From NCBI RefSeq assembly GCF_041200175.1, contig NZ_CP165727.1:6389501-6453500 (forward strand): a stretch of DNA of 64,000 bases. The letters run 5' to 3'. Of the stretch, positions 9,127-18,264 are shown in pieces. Every line of letters starts with the position of its first letter. Position 1 is the first letter of the stretch. Position numbers and translations under genes: made by a program. Below the pieces are notes generated by a model. That model made no database searches and had not been told where the DNA came from. It worked only from the letters and a program-made list of their open reading frames with translations. The stretch comes from Streptomyces sp. R33. Lineage in GTDB: Bacteria; Actinomycetota; Actinomycetes; Streptomycetales; Streptomycetaceae.

Positions 9127-9471
9127 ATGGCAGACACCACCGCGGACACCGCAGACAAGAAGCAGGACCGGACGGCCGCGAAGCTGGCCAAGCAGATCGG
9201 CGCGTTCGCCAAGCAGCACGGCGGCGCCGAAGGCCAGCTGGCGCACATCGGCCAGGCCGGTACCCGGATCGTCCTCGTCGGTACGGACGGCGGCTGGGGC
9301 GACCTGGTGGCCCCGACCTACGCGGTGGCCCAGCTGGCCGCCGAGAAGGCCGGCCTGACCCTCCACGACGAGTTCGACGGCGAGTTCGCCGCCCGTGTGA
9401 AGACCGGCCCGTACGAGTGGTCGCGGATGGCCGGCATCCAGCTCGGCGGGGCGGCGAACCCGGCCGCCTGA
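9127..9471 (+). CDS. Conserved hypothetical protein
   Basis: A 114-residue soluble protein with no motif I can assign. The N-terminus is Lys/Asp/Thr-rich (MADTTADTADKKQDRTAAK), followed by a central part with GTRIVLVGTDGGWGDLVAP and a Pro-Ala C-terminus. There is no signal peptide or membrane segment. It lies 40 nt after ctaB and may be transcribed alone from a leaderless promoter. I recall that a similar small protein follows ctaB in other streptomycetes, but no role can be inferred beyond that neighbourhood. Confidence 0.75.
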   Translation: MADTTADTADKKQDRTAAKLAKQIGAFAKQHGGAEGQLAHIGQAGTRIVLVGTDGGWGDLVAPTYAVAQLAAEKAGLTLHDEFDGEFAARVKTGPYEWSRMAGIQLGGAANPAA

Positions 9472-9538
9472 TCGTGGCGGTGGCCGCTCGGTCAACAGCG
9501 CGAGCAACACCTCACACCCCGCTCACCCGTTAGGACGT

Positions 9539-10705
9539 GTGGAAGCCCCTTCCTCACGTCCGCAACGGGATGCCCGGATGATCGAAACGCCGCCCCTGGT
9601 GGACCAGTACTGCCACGGAGTGCTCCGCACGGAGCTGGGCCTCGGCACCTTCGAGGCCCAGCTGATCCCCTCGGCCGGCCCGCCCGCCGCCGGGACCACC
9701 TTCTTCGACACCCAGACGGGTTTCGCGGTGCGCCGCTGGTGCCCGCCGCTGCTCGGGCTGGAGCCGCACTGCGCCCCCGCCCGGTACCTGGCCCGGCGGC
9801 GCGAGCTCGGCGTGGCCGAGTCCGGGCGCAGGCTGCTGCGCGGCTCGGGCGTCGCCGCCTATCTGGTCGACACGGGAGCGCCCGGGGACCTCACCGGCCC
9901 CAAGGAGCTGGCCCTCGCTTCGGACGCCGACGCCTTCGAGGTCGTACGGCTGGAGCTGCTGGCCGAGCAGGTCGCCGACACCTCCGGCACGGTCCCCGCC
10001 TTCCTCGCCAACCTCGCCGAGGCCGTCCACCACGCCGCCGCCGCGGCCGTGGCCTTCACCTGCGGTGCGGACGCGGGATATCCCGCCGTCCTCGGCCGCG
10101 CCCCCGATCCGCCCGGTCCGGGCGAGGTGCACGGGGCGGCCGGGCGGTGGCTGGCCCGGCGCTCCAAGGGCGGGGCCGTCCGGGACCCCGTACTCCTGCG
10201 GCACCTGCTGTGGAGCGCCGTGGCGACCGGGCTGCCGCTCCAGCTGCACACCGGGGCGGGTGCGGGGGAGCCGGGGCAGCGGCCTGAGCAGGCCGATCCG
10301 GCACTGCTGACGGAGTTCGTACGGGCCACCGCGGGTCTGGGTACCCGGCTGGTGCTGCTCGGCGGATACCCGTACCACCGGCACGCCGCCCAGCTGGCGG
10401 CGGCCTTCCCGCACGTCCACGCCGATCTCGGCACGGCGCTCGGGCAGAGCGGGCCGCGGGCGGCGGGGGTGCTGGCCGAGGTGCTGGAGCTCGCCCCCTT
10501 CGGCAAGCTGCTGTTCTCCAGCGGCGGGCGCCGGCTGCCCGAACTGCACGCGGTGGGCGCCCTGGTGTTCCGGGAGGCGCTGGGCCGGGTGCTGGGAGGC
10601 TGGGTCGGCGAGGGCGCCTGGTCCTGGCGGGACGCCGAACGGGTGGCGGCGATGATCGCGGCGGGCAATGCCCGCCGCGTCTACCGGCTGGACGAGCGCG
10701 GGTGA
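9539..10705 (+). CDS. Amidohydrolase-like TIM-barrel protein
   Basis: A protein of 388 residues from the GTG at 9539, or 375 from the ATG at 9578 (MIETPPLVDQYCHGVL). Recognisable amidohydrolase-2-like elements are DQYCHG at the first strand, LQLHTGAGAGEPGQ in the middle and LLFSSGGRRLPELH near the C-terminus. The usual H-x-H metal motif is replaced by D-Q-Y-C-H. The C-terminal alpha-helical part includes WRDAERVAAMIAAGNARRVY, which resembles the end of glutamine-synthetase-associated amidohydrolases. Substrate unknown. The start is uncertain: AGGA precedes the GTG by only 3 nt, and the ATG has a weak site. Confidence 0.75.
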   Translation: MEAPSSRPQRDARMIETPPLVDQYCHGVLRTELGLGTFEAQLIPSAGPPAAGTTFFDTQTGFAVRRWCPPLLGLEPHCAPARYLARRRELGVAESGRRLLRGSGVAAYLVDTGAPGDLTGPKELALASDADAFEVVRLELLAEQVADTSGTVPAFLANLAEAVHHAAAAAVAFTCGADAGYPAVLGRAPDPPGPGEVHGAAGRWLARRSKGGAVRDPVLLRHLLWSAVATGLPLQLHTGAGAGEPGQRPEQADPALLTEFVRATAGLGTRLVLLGGYPYHRHAAQLAAAFPHVHADLGTALGQSGPRAAGVLAEVLELAPFGKLLFSSGGRRLPELHAVGALVFREALGRVLGGWVGEGAWSWRDAERVAAMIAAGNARRVYRLDERG

Positions 10706-10721
10706 GCCGGTGCCTCCCGGC

Positions 10722-11681
10722 TCAGACGGAGGAGAGCTGCGCGTCGCTCTGCGCCGGGATCTCCGCCTGCATCGCGGGCCGCTCGCGCAGGCTCAGTGCC
10801 ACGCGGACCACGGCGATCCACACCAGGCAGGAGCCGAGCATGTGGGCGGCGACCAGGGCCTCGGGCACGTGGGTGAAGTACTGGACGTAGCCGATGCCGC
10901 CCTGCGCGAGCAGCACGATCAGCAGGTCCCGGGCGCGCGCCCGGGTGTCCACCGGCGCGTCGACCACGCGCAGCACCAGCCACATGGCCACGGCGAGGGC
11001 GCACACCACCCAGGCGGAGACCGCGTGGACGTGGGCGGTGGCCGCCCAGTCGAACGGCATCCGCTTGATCTCGCTGCGGTCGCCCGCGTGCGGACCGGAA
11101 CCGGTGACGACCGTGCCCGCGGCGATCAGCACCAGCGTGGTCGCGATCAGGGCCCACGAGAGCTTGCGCACGGGTCCGGGCACGCGCGGCCGGGGAGCGC
11201 CGTCGCCCTCGCGGGTGCGCTGCCAGGTCACCGTCGTGACGGTGATCAGCGAGGTGGCGAGCAGGAAGTGCCCGGCCACGCTGTACGGGTTGAGCCCCGT
11301 CAGGACGGTGATGCCGCCGAGGACCGCGTTGCCCATCACGATGAAGAACTGGAGCCAGCCGAGCTTCGTCAGCGAACGGCGCCACGGCTTGGCCGAGCGG
11401 GCCGCGATGATGCACCAGCCAACGGCCGCGCAGAGCACGTACGTCAGCATGCGGTTGCCGAACTCGATGGCGCCGTGGAAGCCCTGCGCCTGGGTCACGA
11501 TCAGGCTGTCGTCGGTGCACTTGGGCCAGGTGTCGCAGCCGAGACCGGATCCGGTCAGCCGCACCGCACCGCCGGTGACGACGATGAGCACGCTCATGAC
11601 GAGCGCGGCGAACGCGGCCTGCCGGACGATCCGGGGTGACGGGGTCCAGCGGCCGGCGATGTAAGCGAGAGGGGTCAACAC
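10722..11681 (-). CDS. ctaA: Heme A synthase
   Basis: Oxidises the C8 methyl group of heme O to give heme A. The 319-residue integral membrane protein contains TGSGLGCDTWPKC after the first transmembrane helix and the paired histidine segments FHGAIEFGNRMLTY, AGHFLLAT, AHVHAVSAW and AAHMLGSCLVW that ligate heme in the COX15/CtaA family. The GTG at 11681 is chosen because it gives the usual N-terminus (MLTPLAYIAGRW); the longer open frame upstream overlaps the preceding gene. It lies 34 nt after the unknown gene at 11716-12864 on the same strand. Confidence 0.93.
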   Translation of the reverse strand: MLTPLAYIAGRWTPSPRIVRQAAFAALVMSVLIVVTGGAVRLTGSGLGCDTWPKCTDDSLIVTQAQGFHGAIEFGNRMLTYVLCAAVGWCIIAARSAKPWRRSLTKLGWLQFFIVMGNAVLGGITVLTGLNPYSVAGHFLLATSLITVTTVTWQRTREGDGAPRPRVPGPVRKLSWALIATTLVLIAAGTVVTGSGPHAGDRSEIKRMPFDWAATAHVHAVSAWVVCALAVAMWLVLRVVDAPVDTRARARDLLIVLLAQGGIGYVQYFTHVPEALVAAHMLGSCLVWIAVVRVALSLRERPAMQAEIPAQSDAQLSSV

Positions 11682-11688
11682 GGCCCTT

Positions 11689-11694
11689 ATCGTA
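11689..11694 (-). promoter_or_regulatory. Candidate -10 box for ctaA
   Basis: Read on the minus strand, TACGAT lies 7 nt before the GTG start and fits a leaderless promoter. The intervening AAGGG could equally be a ribosome binding site if the gene is cotranscribed with the upstream gene. Confidence 0.35.
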
Positions 11695-11715
11695 CGCGGG
11701 GCCTTGTGCAAACTT

Positions 11716-12864
11716 TCACGAGGGGGTCCCGACGGGCCTGCCCGTGGCCGCATCCGGCCCGACGGCCAGCCGGAACCGGGCCCCGGCGGGGTCGCCTTCC
11801 TCGTGCCACCAGACGCGCACGCGCCAAGGGACACCGTCGCCGGGGTAGTCCGCGGAGGCCGTGAAACCGTGCACCAATTCGGCGCCCACGTCCTCGGCCG
11901 TCCTGTTCCTCACTTCTGCCCCGCTGCGCCACGGATGTTCCAGTACGTTCCACAGCCCGTCGGGACCGCGCACCTCGAAGCGCCACACCGCGCGCCAGGG
12001 CGTGACCTCCAGCATCGTGCGCACCTGTTCGGCGCCGAGGTGCAGCCGGGCCGCGATCCCGGGCTCGGCCACCCCGTGGATCCTGGCCGCGACCACGGCC
12101 CGCGGCAGCAGGGGTTCGGGCAGCAGGCCCCGCGCGCGCAGGTTCACCAGGGAGTCGAAGGACAGGAAGCGAAGGCGCAGTTCCAGCTGGCGGCCGATGT
12201 GGTCGAGGGCCTCCTCCGCCTCCTGGGCCCCCTCCGAACCGGGGTCCGCGAGCAGCAGTTGGCGGAAACCGCCCTCCGCGTCGACCGCCCACGCCACCGC
12301 CTCCTCGGCGGAGCCCAGCTCGGCGAGGCGGTCCCCGAGGAACACCTTGGCCTGCGCGAGACCGCGCCGGTTGACCGGATCGTGCTGGTCCAGGCCCGCC
12401 CAGACCTCGACCGCCGCCCGGGTCAGGTCCCGGGCGCGCTCGCCCGCCGCCCGCTCCATGGCGCTCGGGCCGGTCTCCGCCGCCGGGCCGAGCGGGTAGC
12501 GGGGCAGCCGGTCCCCGTCGCTCAGCGGCCAGGACAGCCAGACCCCCTGGTTGATCAGGCCCCGGGCGTACCAGCGGGCGTACTCCGGGGCGTGCCCGGC
12601 CGCCTGCTGCGCATACCGCAGCCCCTCCTCGACGGCCGCCAGGGCCCCGGCCCGGTCCCCGCCGGCGAACCGGCGGGCCGCCAGGTCACCGAGGCGAAGG
12701 CCGAGCCGCGCCGCGCACTCCGGATCGCACCGCGCCGGTTCGCGCAGCGCGCCGATCAGCTCCGTCAGCAGCGCCTCGGCCTCGGCTGGCGCCGCCCGTG
12801 CGGCCCCCGACCGGATACCTGCCCATTGGGCGTCCAGCCGTAGAACGTCTTCCCGCTGCGCCAT
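11716..12864 (-). CDS. Unknown protein with helical repeats and a C-terminal beta domain
   Basis: A 382-residue soluble protein starting at MAQREDVLRLDAQW. Residues 1-260 are alpha-helical and Ala/Leu/Arg-rich with TPR-like segments such as GGDRAGALAAVEEGLRYAQ and GSAEEAVAWAVDAEGGFRQ. The last 120 residues look like a small beta-rich domain containing VTPWRAVWRFEVRGPDGLW and VPWRVRVWWHEEGDPAGARF. No catalytic motif or signal peptide is seen. It sits between an ABC-2 exporter and ctaA on one strand, separated by 84 and 34 nt. I do not recognise a function; a scaffold or regulatory role is only a guess from the repeats. Confidence 0.7.
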   Translation of the reverse strand: MAQREDVLRLDAQWAGIRSGAARAAPAEAEALLTELIGALREPARCDPECAARLGLRLGDLAARRFAGGDRAGALAAVEEGLRYAQQAAGHAPEYARWYARGLINQGVWLSWPLSDGDRLPRYPLGPAAETGPSAMERAAGERARDLTRAAVEVWAGLDQHDPVNRRGLAQAKVFLGDRLAELGSAEEAVAWAVDAEGGFRQLLLADPGSEGAQEAEEALDHIGRQLELRLRFLSFDSLVNLRARGLLPEPLLPRAVVAARIHGVAEPGIAARLHLGAEQVRTMLEVTPWRAVWRFEVRGPDGLWNVLEHPWRSGAEVRNRTAEDVGAELVHGFTASADYPGDGVPWRVRVWWHEEGDPAGARFRLAVGPDAATGRPVGTPS

Positions 12865-12948
12865 GCCCGCCCCCCGGCGTCCTGGTGTGCACCGCCCCCG
12901 CGGGGCGGCGCCCATCCTCCTGCCAGGCCAACGTCCGGGGGCGCCGAT

Positions 12949-13716
12949 TCACTCCCAGCGGAACAGCTTCGCGGCGGCGCCGAGCCCGAGCACGGCCCAG
13001 ACGGCGAGCACGGCCGCGTCCCCCCAGGGCAGCGCGGCCCCGTGCTGGAGCACCTGGCGCAGCCCGTCGGACAGCGCCGAGATCGGCAGCAGGCCCAGGA
13101 CGGACTGCACGGCGCCGGGGAACTTCTCCATCGGCACGATCACCCCGCCGCCGACCAGCAGCAGCAGGAACACCAGGTTGGCGGCGGCCAGCGTGGCCTC
13201 GGCCTTCAGGGTGCCCGCCATCAGCAGCCCGAGCCCGGAGAAGGCGGCCGTGCCCAGCAGGACCAGCGCGGCGACCGCGAGCGGGTTGCCGTGCGGGGAC
13301 CAGCCCAGCGCGAAGGCGATAGCCGTCAGCAGCGCGATCTGCAGCACCTCGGTGACCAGCACGGACAGGGTCTTGGCGGCCATCAGCGCCCACCGCGGCA
13401 GCGGCGAGGCGCCGAGCCGCTTGAGCACCCCGTAGCGGCGGTCGAAGCCGGTGGCGATGGCCTGGCCGGTGAAGGCGGTGGACATCACGGCCAGCGCCAG
13501 GATGCCGGGCGCGAGGAAGTCCACGGACTTCCCGGCGCCGGTGTCGAGGATGTCGACGGCGGAGAACAGCACCAGCAGCAGCGCCGGGATGATCACGGTC
13601 AGCAGCAGCTGCTCCCCGTTGCGCAGCAGCATCCGCGTCTCCAGCGCCGTCTGCGCCAGGATCATGCGGGACACGGGCGCGGCCCCCGGATTGGGGGTGA
13701 ACGTACCGGCGCTCAT
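12949..13716 (-). CDS. ABC-2 type transporter permease
   Basis: Membrane partner of the ATPase encoded just upstream, 255 residues with about six hydrophobic helices (for example QLLLTVIIPALLLVLFSA and TLAAANLVFLLLLVGGGVI). The central GFDRRYGVLKRLGASPLPR segment is typical of ABC-2 permeases of the daunorubicin/antibiotic-export type. The start at MSAGTFTPNPG is supported by a 4-nt ATGA overlap with the ATPase gene (13713-13716). Substrate unknown; location next to ctaA may reflect gene order rather than function. Confidence 0.87.
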   Translation of the reverse strand: MSAGTFTPNPGAAPVSRMILAQTALETRMLLRNGEQLLLTVIIPALLLVLFSAVDILDTGAGKSVDFLAPGILALAVMSTAFTGQAIATGFDRRYGVLKRLGASPLPRWALMAAKTLSVLVTEVLQIALLTAIAFALGWSPHGNPLAVAALVLLGTAAFSGLGLLMAGTLKAEATLAAANLVFLLLLVGGGVIVPMEKFPGAVQSVLGLLPISALSDGLRQVLQHGAALPWGDAAVLAVWAVLGLGAAAKLFRWE

Positions 13717-14639
13717 CCGCGCAGCTCCTTGCCCGTGATCTCCAGAAAAACGTCTTCGAGGGTGTGCCGCTCCACCGAGAGGCTGTTCGGCATCACCCCG
13801 TGCTGCGCGCACCAGGAGGCGACGGTGGCCAGCAGCTGCGGGTCCACGGCGCCGGTGACCCGGTAGACGCCCGCGCTGAGCTCGGCGGCCTCGGTGCCGT
13901 CGGGCAGCGCCTTCAGCAGCGAGCCGAGGTCGAGGGCGGGCCGGCCGGTGAAGCGCAGGGTGTTCTCGGCGCCGCCGCGGCACAGCTGCTCGGGGCTGCC
14001 GTGGGCGATGACCCGGCCCGCGTCGACGATGGCGACCTCGTCCGCGAGCTGCTCGGCCTCGTCCATGTGGTGGGTGGTGAGGACGACGGAGACACCATCG
14101 GCGCGCAGTTCCCGTACGAGGTCCCAGGTCGCCCGGCGGGCCTGCGGGTCCAGACCCGCGGTCGGCTCGTCCAGGAAGACCAGCTCGGGCCGGCCCACCA
14201 CGGCCATGGCTAGGGCCAGGCGCTGCTGCTGGCCGCCGGAGAGGCGGCGGTAGGCGGTGCGGCCGCAGCCGCCCAGACCGAGCCGCTCGACCAGGACGTC
14301 CACGTCGAGCGGGTCGGCGTACAGCTTGGCCATGTGGCGCAGCATCTCGACGGCGCGGGCGCCGGAGTAGACCCCGCCGGACTGGAGCATCACGCCGATC
14401 CGCGGGCGCAGTGCCTCGGCCTGGGCGACCGGGTCGAGGCCGAGGACGCGGACGGTGCCGGCATCGGGGCGGCGGTAGCCCTCGCAGGTCTCCACGGTGG
14501 TCGTCTTGCCCGCGCCGTTGGGACCGAGGACGGCGGTGACCGAGGCCTTGCGGACGGTGAGGTCCAGCCCGTCCACCGCGGTTTTGGATCCGTACCGTTT
14601 CACCAGTCCGCGGATCTCCACGGCGGGGTCGTTGCTCAT
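13713..14639 (-). CDS. ABC transporter ATP-binding protein
   Basis: A 308-residue ATPase with Walker A GPNGAGKTT near residues 39-47, signature LSGGQQQRL, Walker B LVFLDEP, and the H-loop in TTHHMDEAEQLADEV. The roughly 90-residue extension after the core (AENTLRFTGRPALDL onward) is usual for the CcmA/DrrA type. Together with the overlapping permease gene it forms a two-component exporter. The gene is divergent from sufR over 210 nt that must contain both promoters. Confidence 0.9.
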   Translation of the reverse strand: MSNDPAVEIRGLVKRYGSKTAVDGLDLTVRKASVTAVLGPNGAGKTTTVETCEGYRRPDAGTVRVLGLDPVAQAEALRPRIGVMLQSGGVYSGARAVEMLRHMAKLYADPLDVDVLVERLGLGGCGRTAYRRLSGGQQQRLALAMAVVGRPELVFLDEPTAGLDPQARRATWDLVRELRADGVSVVLTTHHMDEAEQLADEVAIVDAGRVIAHGSPEQLCRGGAENTLRFTGRPALDLGSLLKALPDGTEAAELSAGVYRVTGAVDPQLLATVASWCAQHGVMPNSLSVERHTLEDVFLEITGKELRG

Positions 14640-14833
14640 GCGGGTGAGTCTACGGAGCCGGAGAAGGGGGTCCGGGCGGCGGGGGAGACTGCCTGCCGCG
14701 GGGCGGCTGCAGGCGGGTTCCGTGCAGGTGGCAGGGGGTGTGACCTCACTCTCCGTGGACAGATTAGGTAACCCTTAGTGATGGAGGCCACCAGGAGTGG
14801 CGTCGGTCACGGCTTGTCGGGGCTCGACTAATT

Positions 14834-14853
14834 ACGCAACAATGGCGTTGTGA
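14834..14853. promoter_or_regulatory. Inverted repeat at the sufR start, possible SufR operator
   Basis: ACGCAAC and GTTGTGA are imperfect inverted halves separated by 6 nt and overlap the GTG start at 14850. A TAATTA sequence directly upstream (14829-14834) could be a -10 box. SufR-type regulators are autoregulatory in other bacteria, so an operator here is plausible, but the repeat is short. Confidence 0.35.
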
Positions 14854-15611
14854 AATACGGCGAACGGATGATCGAGACCCCCCAGGGGGAGCTCGCTACC
14901 GGGGAGCGGTCAACCCGCAACCGGGTCGCGCGCTCCATCCTGGACCACGGTCCGTCCACCGTCGCCGACCTCGCCGCGCGTCTCGGCCTCACCCAGGCCG
15001 CCGTCCGCCGCCACCTCGACACGCTCGTCGCCGACGACGTGGTCGAGCCCCGTGAGCAGCGCGTCTACGGCACGCGCACCCGGGGCCGGCCCGCCAAGGT
15101 CTTCGCGCTGACCGACTGCGGCCGCGACGCTTTCGACCAGTCCTACGACTCGCTCGCCGCGGACGCCATGCGCTGGATCGCGCAGGCCGCCGGCGGAGGC
15201 GAGCAGGGGGAGGCGGCCGTCGCCGCCTTCGCCAGGGCGCGGATGGACGCACAGGCCGAGACCTACCGGGAACGCCTGGCCGCCGCCGCCCCCGCGGAGC
15301 GCACCGAGGCCCTTGCCAAGGCGTTGACCGCGGACGGGTACGCTGCTACGGCGAAGAGCGCTCCCGGTCCGCACAGCGGTGAACAGCTCTGCCAGCACCA
15401 CTGCCCGGTCGCCCATGTCGCCGAGCAGTTCCCGCAGCTCTGCGAGGCGGAGACCGAGGTCTTCTCCCGCCTGCTCGGGACGCATGTGCAGCGCCTCGCC
15501 ACGATCGCCCACGGCGACGGGGTGTGCACCACGTTCATCCCACGAGGCGCGGGCACCACACAGACCGACACATCAGCATCTGCAAGTACGGCCGGGAGGA
15601 ACCCCGCATGA
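14850..15611 (+). CDS. sufR: Fe-S cluster-sensing transcriptional repressor SufR
   Basis: DeoR/ArsR-like winged-helix regulator heading the suf operon, 253 residues. The N-terminal HTH spans about residues 22-75 (STVADLAARLGLTQAAVRRH). The C-terminal half carries the clustered cysteines LCQHHCPVAHVAEQFPQLCE that ligate the Fe-S cluster in SufR proteins. Loss of the cluster is expected to release repression of the operon. It overlaps sufB by 4 nt (ATGA), so regulator and operon are cotranscribed. A second possible start is the ATG at 14868, but neither start has a strong ribosome site. Confidence 0.92.
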   Translation: MKYGERMIETPQGELATGERSTRNRVARSILDHGPSTVADLAARLGLTQAAVRRHLDTLVADDVVEPREQRVYGTRTRGRPAKVFALTDCGRDAFDQSYDSLAADAMRWIAQAAGGGEQGEAAVAAFARARMDAQAETYRERLAAAAPAERTEALAKALTADGYAATAKSAPGPHSGEQLCQHHCPVAHVAEQFPQLCEAETEVFSRLLGTHVQRLATIAHGDGVCTTFIPRGAGTTQTDTSASASTAGRNPA

Positions 15612-17023
15612 CCACGGAGACTGCTCACCCTGAGCTCGATGGCCTGGGCACCTACGAATATGGCTGGGCCGACTCCGACGCGGCCGGCGCCGCTGCCAAG
15701 CGGGGTCTGTCCGAGGACGTCGTGCGCGACATCTCGGCCAAGAAGAACGAGCCGGAGTGGATGCTGAAGCTCCGCCTCAAGGGTCTCAAGCTGTTCGACA
15801 AGAAGCCCATGCCGACCTGGGGCTCCGACCTCTCCGGCATCGACTTCGACAACATCAAGTACTTCGTGCGTTCGACCGAGAAGCAGGCCGCTTCGTGGGA
15901 GGACCTGCCGGAGGACATCAAGAACACGTACGACAAGCTCGGCATCCCGGAGGCGGAGAAGCAGCGCCTCGTCGCCGGTGTCGCGGCCCAGTACGAGTCC
16001 GAGGTCGTCTACCACCAGATCCGCGAGGACCTGGAGGAGCAGGGCGTCATCTTCCTCGACACGGACACCGCGCTCAAGGAGCACCCGGAGCTCTTCCAGG
16101 AGTACTTCGGCACGGTCATCCCGGTCGGCGACAACAAGTTCGCGTCGCTGAACACCGCCGTGTGGTCGGGCGGCTCGTTCATCTACGTGCCCAAGGGCGT
16201 CAAGGTCGACATCCCGCTCCAGGCCTACTTCCGCATCAACACGGAGAACATGGGCCAGTTCGAGCGGACGCTGATCATCGTCGACGAGGACGCGTACGTC
16301 CACTACGTCGAGGGCTGCACCGCCCCGATCTACTCCTCGGACTCGCTGCACAGCGCCGTGGTCGAGATCATCGTGAAGAAGGGCGGCCGCTGCCGCTACA
16401 CGACGATCCAGAACTGGTCGAACAACGTCTACAACCTGGTCACCAAGCGCGCCGTGGCGTACGAGGGCGCGACCATGGAGTGGATCGACGGCAACATCGG
16501 TTCCAAGGTCACCATGAAGTACCCGGCCGTCTACCTGATGGGCGAGCACGCCAAGGGCGAGACCCTGTCCATCGCCTTCGCGGGCGAGGGCCAGCACCAG
16601 GACGCCGGTTCCAAGATGGTCCACATGGCGCCGAACACCTCCTCCAACATCGTCTCCAAGTCGGTGGCGCGAGGCGGCGGCCGCACCTCGTACCGCGGCC
16701 TGGTCGAGATCGGCGAGGGCGCCCACGGCTCCAAGTCGAACGTGCTCTGCGACGCGCTCCTGGTCGACACCATCTCCCGCTCGGACACGTACCCGTACGT
16801 GGACGTGCGCGAGGACGACGTCTCCATGGGCCATGAGGCCACGGTCTCCAAGGTCTCCGACGACCAGCTCTTCTACCTGATGAGCCGCGGTCTGACGGAG
16901 TTCGAGGCCATGGCCATGATCGTGCGCGGCTTCGTCGAGCCCATTGCGCGCGAGCTGCCCATGGAGTACGCGCTGGAGCTCAACCGGCTGATCGAGCTGC
17001 AGATGGAGGGTTCGGTCGGTTAG
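15608..17023 (+). CDS. sufB: Fe-S cluster assembly scaffold protein SufB
   Basis: Core scaffold of the SUF complex with SufC and SufD, where Fe-S clusters are built in the cytoplasm. The 471-residue frame is full length and has the conserved segments SGGSFIYVPKGVKVDIPLQ, VEGCTAPIYSSDSLHSAVVE and RGLTEFEAMAMIVRGFVEP of SufB. GGGAGG lies 10 nt before the ATG at 15608. It is the first structural gene of the operon and is translationally coupled to sufR. Confidence 0.97.
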   Translation: MTTETAHPELDGLGTYEYGWADSDAAGAAAKRGLSEDVVRDISAKKNEPEWMLKLRLKGLKLFDKKPMPTWGSDLSGIDFDNIKYFVRSTEKQAASWEDLPEDIKNTYDKLGIPEAEKQRLVAGVAAQYESEVVYHQIREDLEEQGVIFLDTDTALKEHPELFQEYFGTVIPVGDNKFASLNTAVWSGGSFIYVPKGVKVDIPLQAYFRINTENMGQFERTLIIVDEDAYVHYVEGCTAPIYSSDSLHSAVVEIIVKKGGRCRYTTIQNWSNNVYNLVTKRAVAYEGATMEWIDGNIGSKVTMKYPAVYLMGEHAKGETLSIAFAGEGQHQDAGSKMVHMAPNTSSNIVSKSVARGGGRTSYRGLVEIGEGAHGSKSNVLCDALLVDTISRSDTYPYVDVREDDVSMGHEATVSKVSDDQLFYLMSRGLTEFEAMAMIVRGFVEPIARELPMEYALELNRLIELQMEGSVG

Positions 17024-17085
17024 TCCCGACCCGCCCGCCATCCCGCACATCGTTATTGACGTAGGAAGAGAGCAACACGACAGCC

Positions 17086-18264
17086 ATGGCTGAGGCTCAG
17101 AACATCCCGGCGGGGTCGACCACCGCCGGCGCGATCGCGGTGGCCGCCGAGTCCACCGTCGCCACCCGGATGAGCGCACCCCCGTCCTTCGACGTGGCGG
17201 ACTTCCCCGTCCCCCACGGCCGCGAGGAGGAGTGGCGGTTCACCCCGCTGGCACGCCTGCGTGGTCTGCACGACGGCACCGCGGTCGCCAACGGCACCAT
17301 GAAGGCCCAGATCGACGCGCCCGAGGGCGTCACCGTCGAGTCGGTGGAGCGCGACGACGCGCGCATCGGCAAGGCCGGCACCCCGGTGGACCGGATCGCC
17401 GCCCAGGCGTTCTCGTCCTTCGCCAAGGCCACGGTCGTCACCGTGCCCAAGGACGCCGTCCTGACCGAGCCGGTGCGCGTCTCGCTGCACGGCGAGGGCG
17501 GCACGACCTTCGGCCACACCGTCTTCGACGTACAGGCCTTCGCCGAGGCCGTCATCGTCATCGACCACACCGGTGACGGCGTGCGCGCCGCCAACGTCGA
17601 CTTCCTCGTCGGCGACGGCGCCAAGCTCACCGTCGTGTCCGTCCAGGACTGGGACGACACCGCCGTCCACTGCTCCCAGCACAACGCGCTGGTCGGCCGC
17701 GACGCGACCTTCAAGTCGATCGTGGTCACCTTCGGCGGCGACGTCGTACGCCTGCACCCGCGCGTCAGCTACGCGGGCCCCGGTGGCGAGGCCGAGCTCC
17801 TCGGCCTGTACTTCACGGACGCCGACCAGCACCAGGAGCACCGCCTCCTGGTCACGCACGACGCCCCGCACTGCAAGTCCCACGTGGTCTACAAGGGTGC
17901 GCTGCAGGGCGAGGGCGCCCACGCGGTCTGGATCGGTGACGTGCTCATCGAGAAGAGCGCCGAGGGCACCGACACCTACGAGATGAACCGCAACCTCGTC
18001 CTGACGGACGGCGCGCGGGTCGACTCGGTGCCGAACCTGGAGATCGAGACCGGCGAGATCGTCGGCGCCGGCCACGCCTCCGCGACCGGCCGCTTCGACG
18101 ACGAGCAGCTCTTCTACCTGCAGGCCCGCGGTATCCCGGCCGGCGAGGCCCGCCGCCTGGTCGTGCGCGGCTTCTTCGCCGAGCTCGTCCAGCAGATCGG
18201 TGTCCCGGACATCGAGGAGCGGCTGCTCTCCAAGATCGAGACCGAGCTCGAGGCGTCCGTCTGA
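17086..18264 (+). CDS. sufD: Fe-S cluster assembly protein SufD
   Basis: SufB paralogue that forms the SufBC2D complex and helps iron entry. The 392-residue protein shares the C-terminal SufBD fold, seen in SSATGRF-like AGHASATGRFDDEQLFYLQ and RGIPAGEARRLVVRGFF. The N-terminus (MAEAQNIPAGSTT) is Ala/Thr-rich and probably flexible. It follows sufB by 62 nt and its stop overlaps the Rieske gene by one base. Confidence 0.95.
   Translation: MAEAQNIPAGSTTAGAIAVAAESTVATRMSAPPSFDVADFPVPHGREEEWRFTPLARLRGLHDGTAVANGTMKAQIDAPEGVTVESVERDDARIGKAGTPVDRIAAQAFSSFAKATVVTVPKDAVLTEPVRVSLHGEGGTTFGHTVFDVQAFAEAVIVIDHTGDGVRAANVDFLVGDGAKLTVVSVQDWDDTAVHCSQHNALVGRDATFKSIVVTFGGDVVRLHPRVSYAGPGGEAELLGLYFTDADQHQEHRLLVTHDAPHCKSHVVYKGALQGEGAHAVWIGDVLIEKSAEGTDTYEMNRNLVLTDGARVDSVPNLEIETGEIVGAGHASATGRFDDEQLFYLQARGIPAGEARRLVVRGFFAELVQQIGVPDIEERLLSKIETELEASV

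Noticed and set aside
14762..14777. TTAGGTAACCCTTAG as an iron box or SufR site in the sufR spacer
   Set aside because: Only the central GGTAACC is symmetrical; the flanks do not match, so a regulator cannot be named.
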